Assembly (NCBI GenBank): GCA_021783215.1
Contig: JAJXUB010000002.1
Location: forward strand, 1-64,000
Length of the DNA: 64,000 bases
Reading direction: 5' to 3'
Source of the DNA: Actinomycetes bacterium
GTDB lineage: Bacteria > Actinomycetota > Actinomycetes > Actinomycetales > Dermatophilaceae
Shown here: positions 44,089-52,574 of the stretch, piece after piece
Layout of the letters: the number at the start of each line of letters is the position of its first letter
Position numbering within the stretch: the first letter of the stretch is position 1
Notes under the pieces: model-generated
Databases searched by the model: none
Told to the model about the DNA's origin: nothing
The model's input: only the letters and a program-made list of their open reading frames with translations
Translations under genes and position numbers: made by a program

Positions 44089-44778
44089 CTAGATGAGCCG
44101 CCGGCCCATCGCCCACGCGGTGAGCTCGTGTCGTGACGAGAGCTGCAGCTTGCGCAGGACCGAGGACACGTGGGTCTCGACGGTCTTGACGGAGATGAAG
44201 AGCTCCTTCGCGACCTCCTTGTACTGGTAGCCGCGGGCGATGAGCCGCATGACCTCCCGCTCACGCGCCGACAGCCGGTCGAGCTCCTCGTCGACCTCGG
44301 CGACCTCCCCTGCGGCCGCACCGAACGCGTCGAGGACGAACCCGGCGAGCCGCGGCGAGAAGACGGCGTCGCCGTCGGCGACCCGGCGCGTCGCCGTGAG
44401 GAGGTCGACCGCCGAGATCGACTTCGTGACGTAGCCGCGGGCCCCCGCCCGGATGACGGCGATGACGTCGTCCGCCGCATCCGAGACGGACAGGGCGAGG
44501 AAGCGGACGGGCTCGCCGTTCAGCGCCTCGACCCCAGCACAGCCGGTGATGACGTCCACGCCGCCCCGTCCGGCGCCGCCGGGCAGGTGGACGTCGAGGA
44601 GGACGACGTCCGGCTCGACCCGTCGGATCACCGCGACGGCGGCCTCGACGTCGGCGGCCTCGCCGACGATGTCGAGGCCGCCGACCGGAGCGACCTCGGC
44701 GAGCTCGGTCCGCACCCCGGTCCGGAACATCCGGTGGTCGTCGACGAGGACGACGCGCAGCGGTGCGTGCGGTGTCAT
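44089..44778 (-). CDS. LuxR/NarL-family response regulator
   Basis: A 229-residue transcription factor. The receiver domain (residues ~8-130) has the acidic pair VLVDDH, the phosphoacceptor Asp in VVLLDVHLPGG and the conserved Lys in YVTKSIS. The C-terminal LuxR helix-turn-helix has LSAREREVMRLIARGYQYKEVAKEL and VETHVSSVLRKLQL. Its ATG overlaps the kinase stop by four bases (ATGA), so it is the partner of the PspC-domain kinase. It likely regulates the envelope or PspC genes divergent from it. Confidence 0.93.
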   Translation of the reverse strand: MTPHAPLRVVLVDDHRMFRTGVRTELAEVAPVGGLDIVGEAADVEAAVAVIRRVEPDVVLLDVHLPGGAGRGGVDVITGCAGVEALNGEPVRFLALSVSDAADDVIAVIRAGARGYVTKSISAVDLLTATRRVADGDAVFSPRLAGFVLDAFGAAAGEVAEVDEELDRLSAREREVMRLIARGYQYKEVAKELFISVKTVETHVSSVLRKLQLSSRHELTAWAMGRRLI

Positions 44779-46052
44779 GACGGCGCTCCTTCCGACGGTG
44801 CCAGCGTCAGGGCGACCTCCGTGCCCTGGTCGAGGCGGCGGATCCGGGCCGAGCCGCCGGCCCGGTCCATCCGCCCGAGGATGGACTCCCGAACCCCGAG
44901 CCGGTCGGGCGGCACGTCGTCGAGGGAGAACCCCGGACCGTGGTCGCGGACGTACACCTCCACGCCGCTCGGCCCGATCTCCGCGTATGCCGTGACCGGG
45001 GGGCTCCCGTGCCGGACCGCGTTGAGGACCGCCTCGCGGAACGCCCGGACGAGGGCCGTCCCCGACCCGTTCATCGGCCGGTCCCCGGTGACGACGAGGT
45101 CGACGGGCACCCCGTTGTCGTCCTCGACGTCATGAGCGACGGCGGTCAGGGACGCGCCGAGGGAGTCCCCCTCGCCGCTCGGAGCGTCATAGAGCCACGA
45201 GCGCAGCTCGCGCTCCTGGGCCCGGGCCAGCTGGGCGACGGCCGTCGGGTTGTCGGCGCGACGCTGGATGAGCGCGAGGGTCTGCAGGACGGAGTCGTGC
45301 AGGTGGGCGGCGATGTCGGCGCGTTCGGTGGCACGGGCCGCGGCGACCTGTTCGGCGCGCAGGTCCCCCCACATCCGGACGATCCACGGGGTCGCGACGA
45401 GGGCCGCCCCGGCGAGGACGGCGAGCGTCGCGAGCCCGGCGTCCCAGAGTGCGGCGAGCGAGCGGCCCCTCGTGACGAGGACGACGATGCCGACGACGGA
45501 CAGGAGGAGCCCGGCGACGACCCGCGCGACGCCCATGCGCCGGTCCCCCACCGACCCTGCGACCCATCGGGTCCGCTGGGCCTCGCCGAGCTGGGACCAC
45601 GCGAGGAGCGCACCGCCGACGATGGCGACGAGAGGGACGAGCGTTCCCGCATGGACGTCGACCCCGGAACGCTGGAGGGCGAGGAGGCCGCCGGCCGCGG
45701 CGACGAAGGCGCCGAGGACCAGCAGCGCGGCGCTTCGGTCGCGCGCGGTCGTCTCCTCGGTGACCGGGCGCGCCGGCGGGACGGCTCCGGCATACGCCCG
45801 GGCCGCCGGGACGCCGACCATCCCGGCGCTCTCGGCGGGTGCAAGAGCCCAGAGGAAGGCGTAGGCGACGGCCCCGGAGCCGCCGAGGACGGTGAGCACG
45901 ACGACGACGATGCGGACCACCCGGACCGGCACGCCGAGGTGCTCCCCGAGGCCGATGCAGACACCGCCGAGCACGCGCCCCTCGCGCGGGCGGACGAACC
46001 GCGGCCCGGGCACGAGGGTATCCGTGCTCGGACGGGCATACGGCGTGGCCAC
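44775..46052 (-). CDS. PspC-domain sensor histidine kinase
   Basis: A 425-residue membrane kinase. An N-terminal PspC domain (RPREGRVLGGVCIGLGEHLGVP, then a hydrophobic helix) is followed by about four more membrane segments (residues ~110-240), a HisKA_3 dimerisation motif AAHLHDSVLQTL with the phospho-His, and a HATPase domain (NAVRHGSPP, VRDHGPGFSLDD). It resembles LiaS/PspC-type envelope-stress sensors of actinobacteria. CAGGAT at 46059-46064 lies six bases before the GTG. It overlaps the response regulator gene by four bases and is divergent from another PspC protein. Confidence 0.92.
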   Translation of the reverse strand: MATPYARPSTDTLVPGPRFVRPREGRVLGGVCIGLGEHLGVPVRVVRIVVVVLTVLGGSGAVAYAFLWALAPAESAGMVGVPAARAYAGAVPPARPVTEETTARDRSAALLVLGAFVAAAGGLLALQRSGVDVHAGTLVPLVAIVGGALLAWSQLGEAQRTRWVAGSVGDRRMGVARVVAGLLLSVVGIVVLVTRGRSLAALWDAGLATLAVLAGAALVATPWIVRMWGDLRAEQVAAARATERADIAAHLHDSVLQTLALIQRRADNPTAVAQLARAQERELRSWLYDAPSGEGDSLGASLTAVAHDVEDDNGVPVDLVVTGDRPMNGSGTALVRAFREAVLNAVRHGSPPVTAYAEIGPSGVEVYVRDHGPGFSLDDVPPDRLGVRESILGRMDRAGGSARIRRLDQGTEVALTLAPSEGAPS

Positions 46053-46058
46053 GTGACC

Positions 46059-46064
46059 ATCCTG
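46059..46064 (-). promoter_or_regulatory. -10-like box, kinase gene
   Basis: CAGGAT on the minus strand ends six bases before the GTG at 46052. It fits the leaderless spacing but starts with C rather than T. Confidence 0.4.
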
Positions 46065-46176
46065 ACGCACGCCGAGCCCGATGAGGGTGCGACGTCGGGA
46101 ACCCAGGGGTCGGTTCAGGGTGAGGTCAGGGCCGACCCGCATGGCGGGGGCCGGGCGCCGGGCGGACGCTGGAGGC

Positions 46177-47406
46177 ATGAACGAGACGGCTGCACCGGAC
46201 AACCTCGACCGCGCCTTCGGCTGGCTCCGTGGCGTCGGCGTGACGCGTGACCGCGACGCGAAATGGGTGGCCGGTGTCGCGTCGGGCCTCGCCCGGCGCC
46301 TCGGCATCGACCCGGTCGTCGCCCGGGCCGCGTTCGTCGTCCTCGCCTTCCTCGGCGGCGCGGGGATCACCCTCTACCTCCTCGCCTGGGCGCTCCTGCC
46401 CGATGCCGAGGGCCGGATCTCCGCCGAACGGGCCATCCGGCACGGTGACGCCGGAAGCATCGTGCTTCTCGTGTTCGCGGCCCTGTCGCTCTTCGGCGGG
46501 TTCGGCATCGGACACGACGGTCGCTGGTGGGGGCCGGGCGGCCTCGTCATCGTCCTCGCCGCCGGGTACATCGCCTACCGCCTCATCGCCCGCCGCACGC
46601 CTGGCGCGACACCGCCCGGTCCGGCCGTCGCCGCCGCCGCGCCCCCCGCCCCGTATGCCATGACGTCCGCTCCCCCGTCTGCCCCGTCCCCCGCGGGGAC
46701 GTCCCGTCCTGCGGCCCCGTACGAACCCGCTGGCGCCGCTGCCCCGGCCTACGACCGTCCACCACGACGGCCGCGCCGCCGCCGCGCCACGTGGCCGGTC
46801 TTCCTCGTCGTCCTCGGCGGGGCGGTCGTCGCCTACGGCGCCGGCCTCCTCCTCGACGGGCCGCTGCACTACCCGGGGACGGCTGACCAGCTCGGGATGA
46901 TCCTCGCGCTCGTCGTCGCCGGCGCGTGCCTGGTCGGCATCGGGCTCCGGGGGCGTCGCGGCGGGCTCGTCTCGCTGCTCGCGATCGTCCTGGCCCTCGG
47001 CGTCGTCACCGACGGCGCGAGCTCGCATCTCGGCCTCGCCGACGGCGTGGGCCACCACGCGTGGCGGCCGGCCGCCACCGTGTCGGACGCGTCCTACCAC
47101 CTCATCGCCGGCAGCGCCGTCCTCGACCTGCGCTCCCTGCCGACGTCCCCGGCGACGCCGATCCATCTCCAGGTCAACCAGGTCATGGGCAGCCTCGACA
47201 TCCTCGTGCCCCCTGGGCTGACGACGCAGGTGCGCGCCAGGGTCGGTGTCGGCGACGTCACCGCAGGCCCCGGCGCCACCTCGAGCGGGTCCACCGGCGG
47301 CGGCGGGACGGCGGTCGAGACCGTCGGCACCGGACCGGTCGAGCTCACCGTCGACGTCAATCTCGCCGTCGGCAACGTCACCGTCCAGCAGGGAGCAGCA
47401 TCATGA
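46177..47406 (+). CDS. PspC-domain membrane protein
   Basis: A 409-residue protein. The N-terminal PspC domain (AKWVAGVASGLARRLGIDP, then FVVLAFLGGAGITLYLLAWALLP) is followed by two hydrophobic segments, a ~90-residue Pro/Ala linker, three more segments, and a C-terminal extracytoplasmic-type domain with repeated short beta strands (LDLRSLPTSP, HLQVNQVMGSLDILVPPG, LTVDVNLAVGNVTV), resembling the toast-rack DUF2154-like domain of LiaF. It is divergent from the PspC kinase. The kinase, the regulator and this protein together look like a LiaFSR-type module. Its stop overlaps the next start by four bases. Confidence 0.85.
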   Translation: MNETAAPDNLDRAFGWLRGVGVTRDRDAKWVAGVASGLARRLGIDPVVARAAFVVLAFLGGAGITLYLLAWALLPDAEGRISAERAIRHGDAGSIVLLVFAALSLFGGFGIGHDGRWWGPGGLVIVLAAGYIAYRLIARRTPGATPPGPAVAAAAPPAPYAMTSAPPSAPSPAGTSRPAAPYEPAGAAAPAYDRPPRRPRRRRATWPVFLVVLGGAVVAYGAGLLLDGPLHYPGTADQLGMILALVVAGACLVGIGLRGRRGGLVSLLAIVLALGVVTDGASSHLGLADGVGHHAWRPAATVSDASYHLIAGSAVLDLRSLPTSPATPIHLQVNQVMGSLDILVPPGLTTQVRARVGVGDVTAGPGATSSGSTGGGGTAVETVGTGPVELTVDVNLAVGNVTVQQGAAS

Positions 47407-47690
47407 CCGAGCCCACCATGCCCCTCGAGCCGGCCGCACCGGCCGCTCCCACCCCCGAGCCGGTGGCCACCGTCGAGCACGTCCCCGACACGCGCGAACG
47501 ACAGGCCGGCCCGGCCCCCTTCGCGGTCGCCCTCGGCGTCGCCTGTCTCGCCGTCGCCGGGCTCGCCCTCGCCGCCGACCTCGGCGGGACGCGCTTCGAC
47601 CTGGGGGCCTACGGACCCGTGTTCGCCGTCGGGGCCGGGGCCGTCCTCATCGTCCTCGGCCTGCTCGGCCTTCGACGTGAACATCGGTGA
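47403..47690 (+). CDS. Small two-helix membrane protein
   Basis: A 95-residue protein with a Pro/Glu-rich N-terminal 35 residues and two hydrophobic segments (FAVALGVACLAVAGLALAA, VFAVGAGAVLIVLGLLGL). It is translationally coupled to the PspC protein by an ATGA overlap, so it likely belongs to the same envelope-stress module. I do not recognise a family. Its 3' end overlaps the convergent NUDIX gene by 44 bases. Confidence 0.7.
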   Translation: MTEPTMPLEPAAPAAPTPEPVATVEHVPDTRERQAGPAPFAVALGVACLAVAGLALAADLGGTRFDLGAYGPVFAVGAGAVLIVLGLLGLRREHR

Positions 47691-48387
47691 CCGGCCGCCC
47701 GTCGGCGTAGCCCGCAACGAGGTCGGCGAACGACACGACGACCGGCACACCACCGAGTGCCGCCCGCGGCAGCCACGCGGCCGCCGACGTGGAGCCGCCG
47801 ATGTCATGGACGACGGGGTCGGTCGGGGCGTGGCACACGGCGCGGTGAACGAGCCGGACCGCGTGGTAGTCCTCGACATCGCCTCCCGGGGCACGGCCGA
47901 CCCAGTGACCCGTCCGGACGCCGAGGAAGTCGATGGCGCCGACCTCCTGACCCGTCTCCTCATGGATCTCGCGCCGCAGCCCGGCCTCGACCGCCTCACC
48001 CGGCTCGAGACCGCCGCCGGGCAGCGTCCACTGCCCCGCCGCATTGGTCGTCTCGGCGAGCTCGGTGAGTAGGAGCCCGCGCCCGCTCGTCACGAGCGCG
48101 TAGGCCGCGACCCGCTGGTGGAGGACCGCGCCGGCGACGTCGGCGTCGGACAGTCCGGGGTCGCGCGGCACGGGGTGCGCGGCGGCCGTGACCTCCCCGC
48201 TCGTGCGAGCGACGGCGAAGGTCAGCTCGACCCGCCATGGGTCGGGCTCGCTGCTCGCCTCCAGTGAGCGCAGGAGCCGCCAGCCGCGGGAGCGCAGGCC
48301 CGCGGCGGGGTCCTCACCGTGAGCCAGGCAGAACCGGACGACGACCCGGCCGTCGGCGACCCCGGAGACGTCGACGCGGGCGGTCAT
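47647..48387 (-). CDS. NUDIX hydrolase with N-terminal extension
   Basis: A 246-residue protein. The first ~85 residues form a domain I do not recognise. The C-terminal part is a NUDIX fold with the full box G(GLEPG)E(AVEAGLR)REIHEETG. It hydrolyses a nucleotide-linked pyrophosphate; the substrate is unknown. The ATG at 48387 overlaps the stop of the glycosyltransferase gene (ATGA). The last 44 bases run into the convergent small membrane protein gene, a real coding overlap since both frames look sound. Confidence 0.87.
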   Translation of the reverse strand: MTARVDVSGVADGRVVVRFCLAHGEDPAAGLRSRGWRLLRSLEASSEPDPWRVELTFAVARTSGEVTAAAHPVPRDPGLSDADVAGAVLHQRVAAYALVTSGRGLLLTELAETTNAAGQWTLPGGGLEPGEAVEAGLRREIHEETGQEVGAIDFLGVRTGHWVGRAPGGDVEDYHAVRLVHRAVCHAPTDPVVHDIGGSTSAAAWLPRAALGGVPVVVSFADLVAGYADGRPVTDVHVEGRAGRGR

Positions 48388-49505
48388 GCGCCGGCCCGCC
48401 GGTACTCGGCCAGCGTCGCGTCGACGACGCGGGGCCAGTCCTGCTCCGGTGCGTCGGCGGTGTTCGTCCGCGTGATCCGGGCCCGGAGGTCCGGTTCGGC
48501 GACGAGACGCGCGAGCGCCCGAGCCAGGCCCTCGTCGTCGTCGGCGAGCAGCCCGTTGACCCCGTCGACGACGAAGTCCTCGACCCCGGTACCGCGGCGG
48601 GCGACGACGGGCAGTCCCGCCGTGCGCGCCTCGAGGGCGGCGACACCGAACGCCTCCAGGCGCGCCGGCGACAGGTAAAGGTCGGCGTCGTGATGAGCGG
48701 CCAGGAGCACCGCCCGCGGCACCCGGCCGCGGAGGGTGACGACCCCGGAGAGCCCGGCCCGGTCGACGCGGCGCTGGACGGCGGCGCGCTGCGGACCGTC
48801 GCCGAAGACGTCGACGGAGAACCGAGCGCCCGCGGGGACCATCTCGTTCGCTCGCGCGACGACGTCGACGAGGGCGGCCGGTCGCTTCCGGAGGGCGAGG
48901 CGCATGGCCGTCGTGACGCGGACCGGGCCACCGGCACCGGCCGCGCGAACGCCCTGGCGGGCCCACCGGGAGGCGTCGATCCCGTCCGGGAGGACGGCGA
49001 CAGGGGCACCTGCGGCGATGTCCGCGACGTGCCGTGCCGCCATGGCCGACACGGCCGACAGGGCGGCGCCGCGCCGGGCCCAGCGACCGGCATACCCGAG
49101 GGCCCGCATGAGCGGCCGCGACCGCTCGAGGACGCAGTGCCACGTCACGGCAGTCGGCATCGCGAGACCGAGGCTCACGCGGGCCATGTCCATGGCGAAC
49201 GGGCTGACGACCCCCATGTGGATGTGGGCCACGTCGAAACCGCCGTCCCGCAGGCGTCGTCGCACCTCCGGCGGCGCCAGCGGGTTGACCGGGAGGCCTC
49301 CCGGCAGCGGGATGTCGAAGCGGTGGACGGCGACGCCGTCGACGGCATCGACGGTCCCCCGGCGCCGGCCGCCCGCGCCCGGCGTCGCCGTGAACACCTC
49401 GACGTCGTGTCCGCGGTCCCGCAGGTTGACGGCAAGGTCGTGGACCTGGACCTCGATCCCGCCGAGACGCGGCAGGTAGCAGTCCGACAGGAGGGCGACC
49501 TTCAC
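48384..49505 (-). CDS. GT4-type glycosyltransferase
   Basis: A 373-residue GT-B glycosyltransferase. The N-terminus VKVALLSDCYLPRLGGIEVQVHDLA (GGIE instead of GGAE) and the C-terminal SPARLEAFGVAALEARTAGLPVVA with its E...E pair place it in GT4, near PimB or mannosyltransferase-like proteins. It probably uses a nucleotide-sugar donor at the cytoplasmic face of the membrane. The GTG at 49505 gives a standard N-terminus. It is coupled to the NUDIX gene by a four-base overlap and divergent from the second PIG-L gene. Confidence 0.88.
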   Translation of the reverse strand: MKVALLSDCYLPRLGGIEVQVHDLAVNLRDRGHDVEVFTATPGAGGRRRGTVDAVDGVAVHRFDIPLPGGLPVNPLAPPEVRRRLRDGGFDVAHIHMGVVSPFAMDMARVSLGLAMPTAVTWHCVLERSRPLMRALGYAGRWARRGAALSAVSAMAARHVADIAAGAPVAVLPDGIDASRWARQGVRAAGAGGPVRVTTAMRLALRKRPAALVDVVARANEMVPAGARFSVDVFGDGPQRAAVQRRVDRAGLSGVVTLRGRVPRAVLLAAHHDADLYLSPARLEAFGVAALEARTAGLPVVARRGTGVEDFVVDGVNGLLADDDEGLARALARLVAEPDLRARITRTNTADAPEQDWPRVVDATLAEYRRAGA

Positions 49506-49540
49506 GAGGGAACAGCCTGCCATGGGCGAGGATGGGCCCG

Positions 49541-50377
49541 ATGACGTCTCGACCGCGGCGCACCGTCGTCGCCTTCCACGCCCACCCCGACGACGAGGCC
49601 CTCCTCACGGCGGGGACGATGGCGCGCGCGGCCGCCGAGGGGCACCGGGTCGTCGCCGTCTACGCGACCAACGGCGACCTCGGGCTCACCGGGGGCGAGT
49701 TCCGCGACGGGCCGGTCCCGCTCGGCGACCTGAGGCTTGAGGAGGCCCGGCGGAGCGCCCGCGCGTTGGGGACTGCGCGCGTCGAGTGGCTCGGGTATGC
49801 CGACTCCGGGCACGGGGACCAGCTCTACCCCGACCCGCCCGGACGCCGGCGGTTCGTCCGCGCCCCCGTCGAGGAGGCCGCCGGCCGGCTCGCCGCCATC
49901 CTCGAGGAGGAGCGGCCCGACGTGCTGCTCACGTACGACCCCAACGGTGGCTACGGTCACCGCGACCACGTCCGGGTGCACACCGTCGGGGCGCGCGCGG
50001 CCGAGATCGCCCGCGTCCCAAGGGTTCTTGAAGCGACGCTCCCACGCGACACGATCAACCGGGCTCTCCGGATCGCCATGCGGGTCCATCCCTTCCCGCC
50101 CGAGTTCGACCCGGCGTCGTGGGAGCGCGCCTACACCGCCCGGGCCGACGTCACGCACCGGATTTCCGTCCGCGCGTATGCCGCCCAGAAGCGTGCCGCC
50201 ATGGCCGCGCACGCGTCGCAGACGGCCGCCGACGGCGCCGACCGGACCCTGGCGGCGTTCCTGCGGATCCCGCAACCGGCATACGGGCTCATCTTCGGCC
50301 GCGAGTGGTTCCGCGACCCGGCGAGGCCACGGGGGCTGCCGGTCCTGGGCGACATCTTCGAGGGCCTCCGGCCCTGA
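49541..50377 (+). CDS. PIG-L family deacetylase, second copy
   Basis: A 278-residue member of the LmbE/PIG-L family. Zinc motifs are FHAHPDDEALLTAG and GGYGHRDHVRVH; the latter is close to the MshB/Mca subgroup that acts on mycothiol and its precursors, so a mycothiol-related role is possible but not shown. It differs clearly from the 237-residue paralogue at 41979. GGCGAGGA before the ATG at 49541 favours this start over the ATG three codons upstream. Its stop lies inside a palindrome shared with the convergent gatD stop. Confidence 0.88.
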   Translation: MTSRPRRTVVAFHAHPDDEALLTAGTMARAAAEGHRVVAVYATNGDLGLTGGEFRDGPVPLGDLRLEEARRSARALGTARVEWLGYADSGHGDQLYPDPPGRRRFVRAPVEEAAGRLAAILEEERPDVLLTYDPNGGYGHRDHVRVHTVGARAAEIARVPRVLEATLPRDTINRALRIAMRVHPFPPEFDPASWERAYTARADVTHRISVRAYAAQKRAAMAAHASQTAADGADRTLAAFLRIPQPAYGLIFGREWFRDPARPRGLPVLGDIFEGLRP

Positions 50378-50386
50378 GCCGGCTCA
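50375..50386. other. 12-bp palindrome containing both convergent stop codons
   Basis: TGAGCCGGCTCA is a perfect palindrome; its first three bases are the stop of the PIG-L gene and its last three, read on the other strand, the stop of gatD. It may be a small bidirectional terminator or chance. Confidence 0.5.
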
Positions 50387-51136
50387 GCCGACGAGGCGAC
50401 GCACCTGCCGCGTCCGGGCCTCGTCGGCCGTGCGGTCGTCCAGCTCCTCCGGCTCGAAGGGGCGGCCCGTGGCCCGCTCGGCGGCGTACCCGATGAGGGC
50501 GTCGGCGAACCGCGGGTTCGCCGGGAGGACGGGCCCGTGAAGGTAGTGGCCGAAGACGTTGTGCGTGCGCGCGCCACCGGTCCGGTCGTCGCCGTTGTTG
50601 CCGTAGCCGTGGCGTACGACCCCGAACGGCTTCTGGCCCGGGGACAGCGTCGTCGAACCGGAGTGGTTCTCATAGCCGACGACGGTCCCGAACTCGGTGT
50701 CGAGGACGGTCGGGCCGATCATCCGCTTGGCGTTGCCGTGGGTCGTCACGTCGAGGATGCCGAGCCCGGGCAGCCGCGTGCCCTCGACGGTGACGAACGC
50801 GTTGCCGAAGAGCTGGTACGTGCCGCAGATCATCATCATGGGGACGCCGTCGGCGGCGAGTCCCCTCAGCCTGTCGGCGATCTCGACGAGGTCGGCCTCG
50901 ACGCGGGCCTGGCCCGAGTCCTGGCCGCCGCCGCCGAGGACCAGGTGGACATCGGCCGGCCAGTCCGCGCCGGGGTGGTGCTGGACGACGTTCGGGGTGT
51001 AGCCGTGGCGTCGGATCCGCACGGCGACGCACCGCGTGTTGCCGAGGTCGCCGTAGATGCTCATCTCGCGGGGGTAGAGGTGGACGACGGTGATCGTCCC
51101 CTTGCTCGCGGGCGCCGTGTCGGGCATGCGGGTCAT
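50384..51136 (-). CDS. gatD: Lipid II isoglutaminyl synthase, glutaminase subunit GatD
   Basis: A 250-residue class I glutamine amidotransferase of the CobQ-like type. The nucleophilic Cys lies in MMMICGTYQLFGNA and the catalytic His in FGHYLHGPVLPANP. It releases ammonia from glutamine for MurT, which amidates the D-Glu of lipid II. The ATG at 51136 overlaps the murT stop by four bases (ATGA), as usual for this pair. Length is as expected. Confidence 0.93.
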   Translation of the reverse strand: MTRMPDTAPASKGTITVVHLYPREMSIYGDLGNTRCVAVRIRRHGYTPNVVQHHPGADWPADVHLVLGGGGQDSGQARVEADLVEIADRLRGLAADGVPMMMICGTYQLFGNAFVTVEGTRLPGLGILDVTTHGNAKRMIGPTVLDTEFGTVVGYENHSGSTTLSPGQKPFGVVRHGYGNNGDDRTGGARTHNVFGHYLHGPVLPANPRFADALIGYAAERATGRPFEPEELDDRTADEARTRQVRRLVG

Positions 51137-52434
51137 CCCTCCTCGCCGAAGCCGGCCAGCCCGTGGCGCGCGGCGAGGGTCCGGCGCAGCGCCATCATGG
51201 CCGTGTACGTGCAGAAGAGCCGCTTCGGCTCGTCGTGGTAGGCCGCGACGAACGCGTCGAGTGCGCGGGTGAGGTCCGGCTCGACCTGCTCGACGGCGAC
51301 GTCGTCGTACTCGAGGCGCAGGGCCATGTCCCAGGCCCGTACGCCGCTCGTCCACGCCACACCTCTCGCGCGGAGCGAGGAGAAGTCGACGTCGTAGAGC
51401 CAGCTGACGTCACGCCCGTCGGCGTCGTTGTCGTTGATGGCGATCATCGTCGCGACGGGCGTGGAGGTGTAGGTCCCGAGCGCGACGGTGAAGCCGGCCG
51501 GGTTCTTGACGAGGACGAGCTCGAGCGGCTGGCCGTCGATCATGACCGTCTCGCCACGACCGAACGGGGGGTTGACGGCCGCGAGCGCGGTGACCGCCGT
51601 CGCGGGGTCGAACGCGCCGCCGAGGAGGAGCCGCGCGGTCGTCGTCGCGGCCGTCGCGTTGATCATCGCGGCGAGCCCGCGCTGACGGAGCGTGACCGGC
51701 CCGACCGGGTCGTCGCCGAAGACGACGTCGAACGCCCGGTCGTCGACCGGGCGGAGCAGGCCGTCGTCGGCCGTCGCCGGCGGTGCCGTGAAGTCGTCGC
51801 CGAAGCGCACGTCCTGCTCGAGGAGCTCGGGCAGGCGGTCGGCGATCGCCGCATGGACGCCGAACCAGCGCACGGTCACGCCGAGGCGAAGGGTCGCGGC
51901 GATACGGGCGACGAAGGAGTCGTCCCGGTTGAGCACCACGCCGCTCGTCGTACAGCCGGCCAGCTGCTCCAACAGGGCTGCGGTGTGGTCGATCTCGGCG
52001 AACCGGTCGAGCTGGTCACGCGCGACGTTGAGCAGCAGCGCATGGGTCGGGGCGACGGCCGCGGCGAACCGGAGGGCGTGCGCCTCGTCGAGCTCGAGGA
52101 CGGCCATGTCCGTGTCGAGCCGGCCGGAGCGGCCGAGCTCGGGGAGCATCGAGGAGATGACGCCGCGCGTGAAGTTGCTCCCTGTCGGGTTCGTGAAGAC
52201 GCGCTTGCCGTGGGCGCGCAGGAGGGCGACGAGCATCTTCGTCGTCGTCGTCTTGCCGTTCGTGCCGGTGACGACGACGATGCCGCCTCGCACCTCCGAG
52301 AGGGCCCGCGCGAGGAAGCCCGGGTCCACCGTCTCGGCGACGAGCCCCGGGAGGGCCGATCCCCCGCCACGCACCCGTGCCCCGACGCGGGCGGCCTTGC
52401 CGGCGACGACGGCGATCGTGTTACGCAGGGGCAC
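51133..52434 (-). CDS. murT: Lipid II isoglutaminyl synthase, Mur ligase subunit MurT
   Basis: A 433-residue Mur ligase-like protein. The ATP site VVTGTNGKTTTTKML, the central LNVARDQLDRFAEIDHTA, and the C-terminal DUF1727 domain (LVKNPAGF, IAINDNDADGRDVSWLYDVDF, GVRAWDMALRLEYD) are present. With GatD it amidates D-glutamate in lipid II. The protein has only two Cys (AGCTTSG and LFCTYTA), so the four-Cys zinc ribbon described in Staphylococcus aureus MurT is absent. In its place (residues ~190-235) is an Asp-rich stretch. The GTG at 52434 lies six bases after TAGGCT. Coupled to gatD. Confidence 0.93.
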   Translation of the reverse strand: MPLRNTIAVVAGKAARVGARVRGGGSALPGLVAETVDPGFLARALSEVRGGIVVVTGTNGKTTTTKMLVALLRAHGKRVFTNPTGSNFTRGVISSMLPELGRSGRLDTDMAVLELDEAHALRFAAAVAPTHALLLNVARDQLDRFAEIDHTAALLEQLAGCTTSGVVLNRDDSFVARIAATLRLGVTVRWFGVHAAIADRLPELLEQDVRFGDDFTAPPATADDGLLRPVDDRAFDVVFGDDPVGPVTLRQRGLAAMINATAATTTARLLLGGAFDPATAVTALAAVNPPFGRGETVMIDGQPLELVLVKNPAGFTVALGTYTSTPVATMIAINDNDADGRDVSWLYDVDFSSLRARGVAWTSGVRAWDMALRLEYDDVAVEQVEPDLTRALDAFVAAYHDEPKRLFCTYTAMMALRRTLAARHGLAGFGEEG

Positions 52435-52440
52435 CGGCCC

Positions 52441-52446
52441 AGCCTA
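52441..52446 (-). promoter_or_regulatory. -10 box, leaderless murT
   Basis: TAGGCT on the minus strand ends six bases before the GTG at 52434. It lies about 50 bases downstream of the second 50-base palindrome. Confidence 0.6.
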
Positions 52447-52493
52447 CGGGCGCTCGGGCTGAGTCCCCGGCATACGCGCCCTCCCCAGCGACT

Positions 52494-52545
52494 GACCTAC
52501 CGCCTGGTACTGGTCGTGATCACGACCAGTACCAGGCGGTAGGTC
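52494..52545. repeat. Perfect palindrome, copy 2 (52 bp)
   Basis: The central 50 bases (52495-52544) are identical to 32217-32266, and here the symmetry extends one more base each side. It starts 30 bases past the guaA stop codon and precedes the murT promoter. No loop separates the arms; the centre is CGTGATCACG. Confidence 0.95.
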
Positions 52546-52574
52546 GCGCGGTTGGCGAGGACAGCGGCGGGCCG

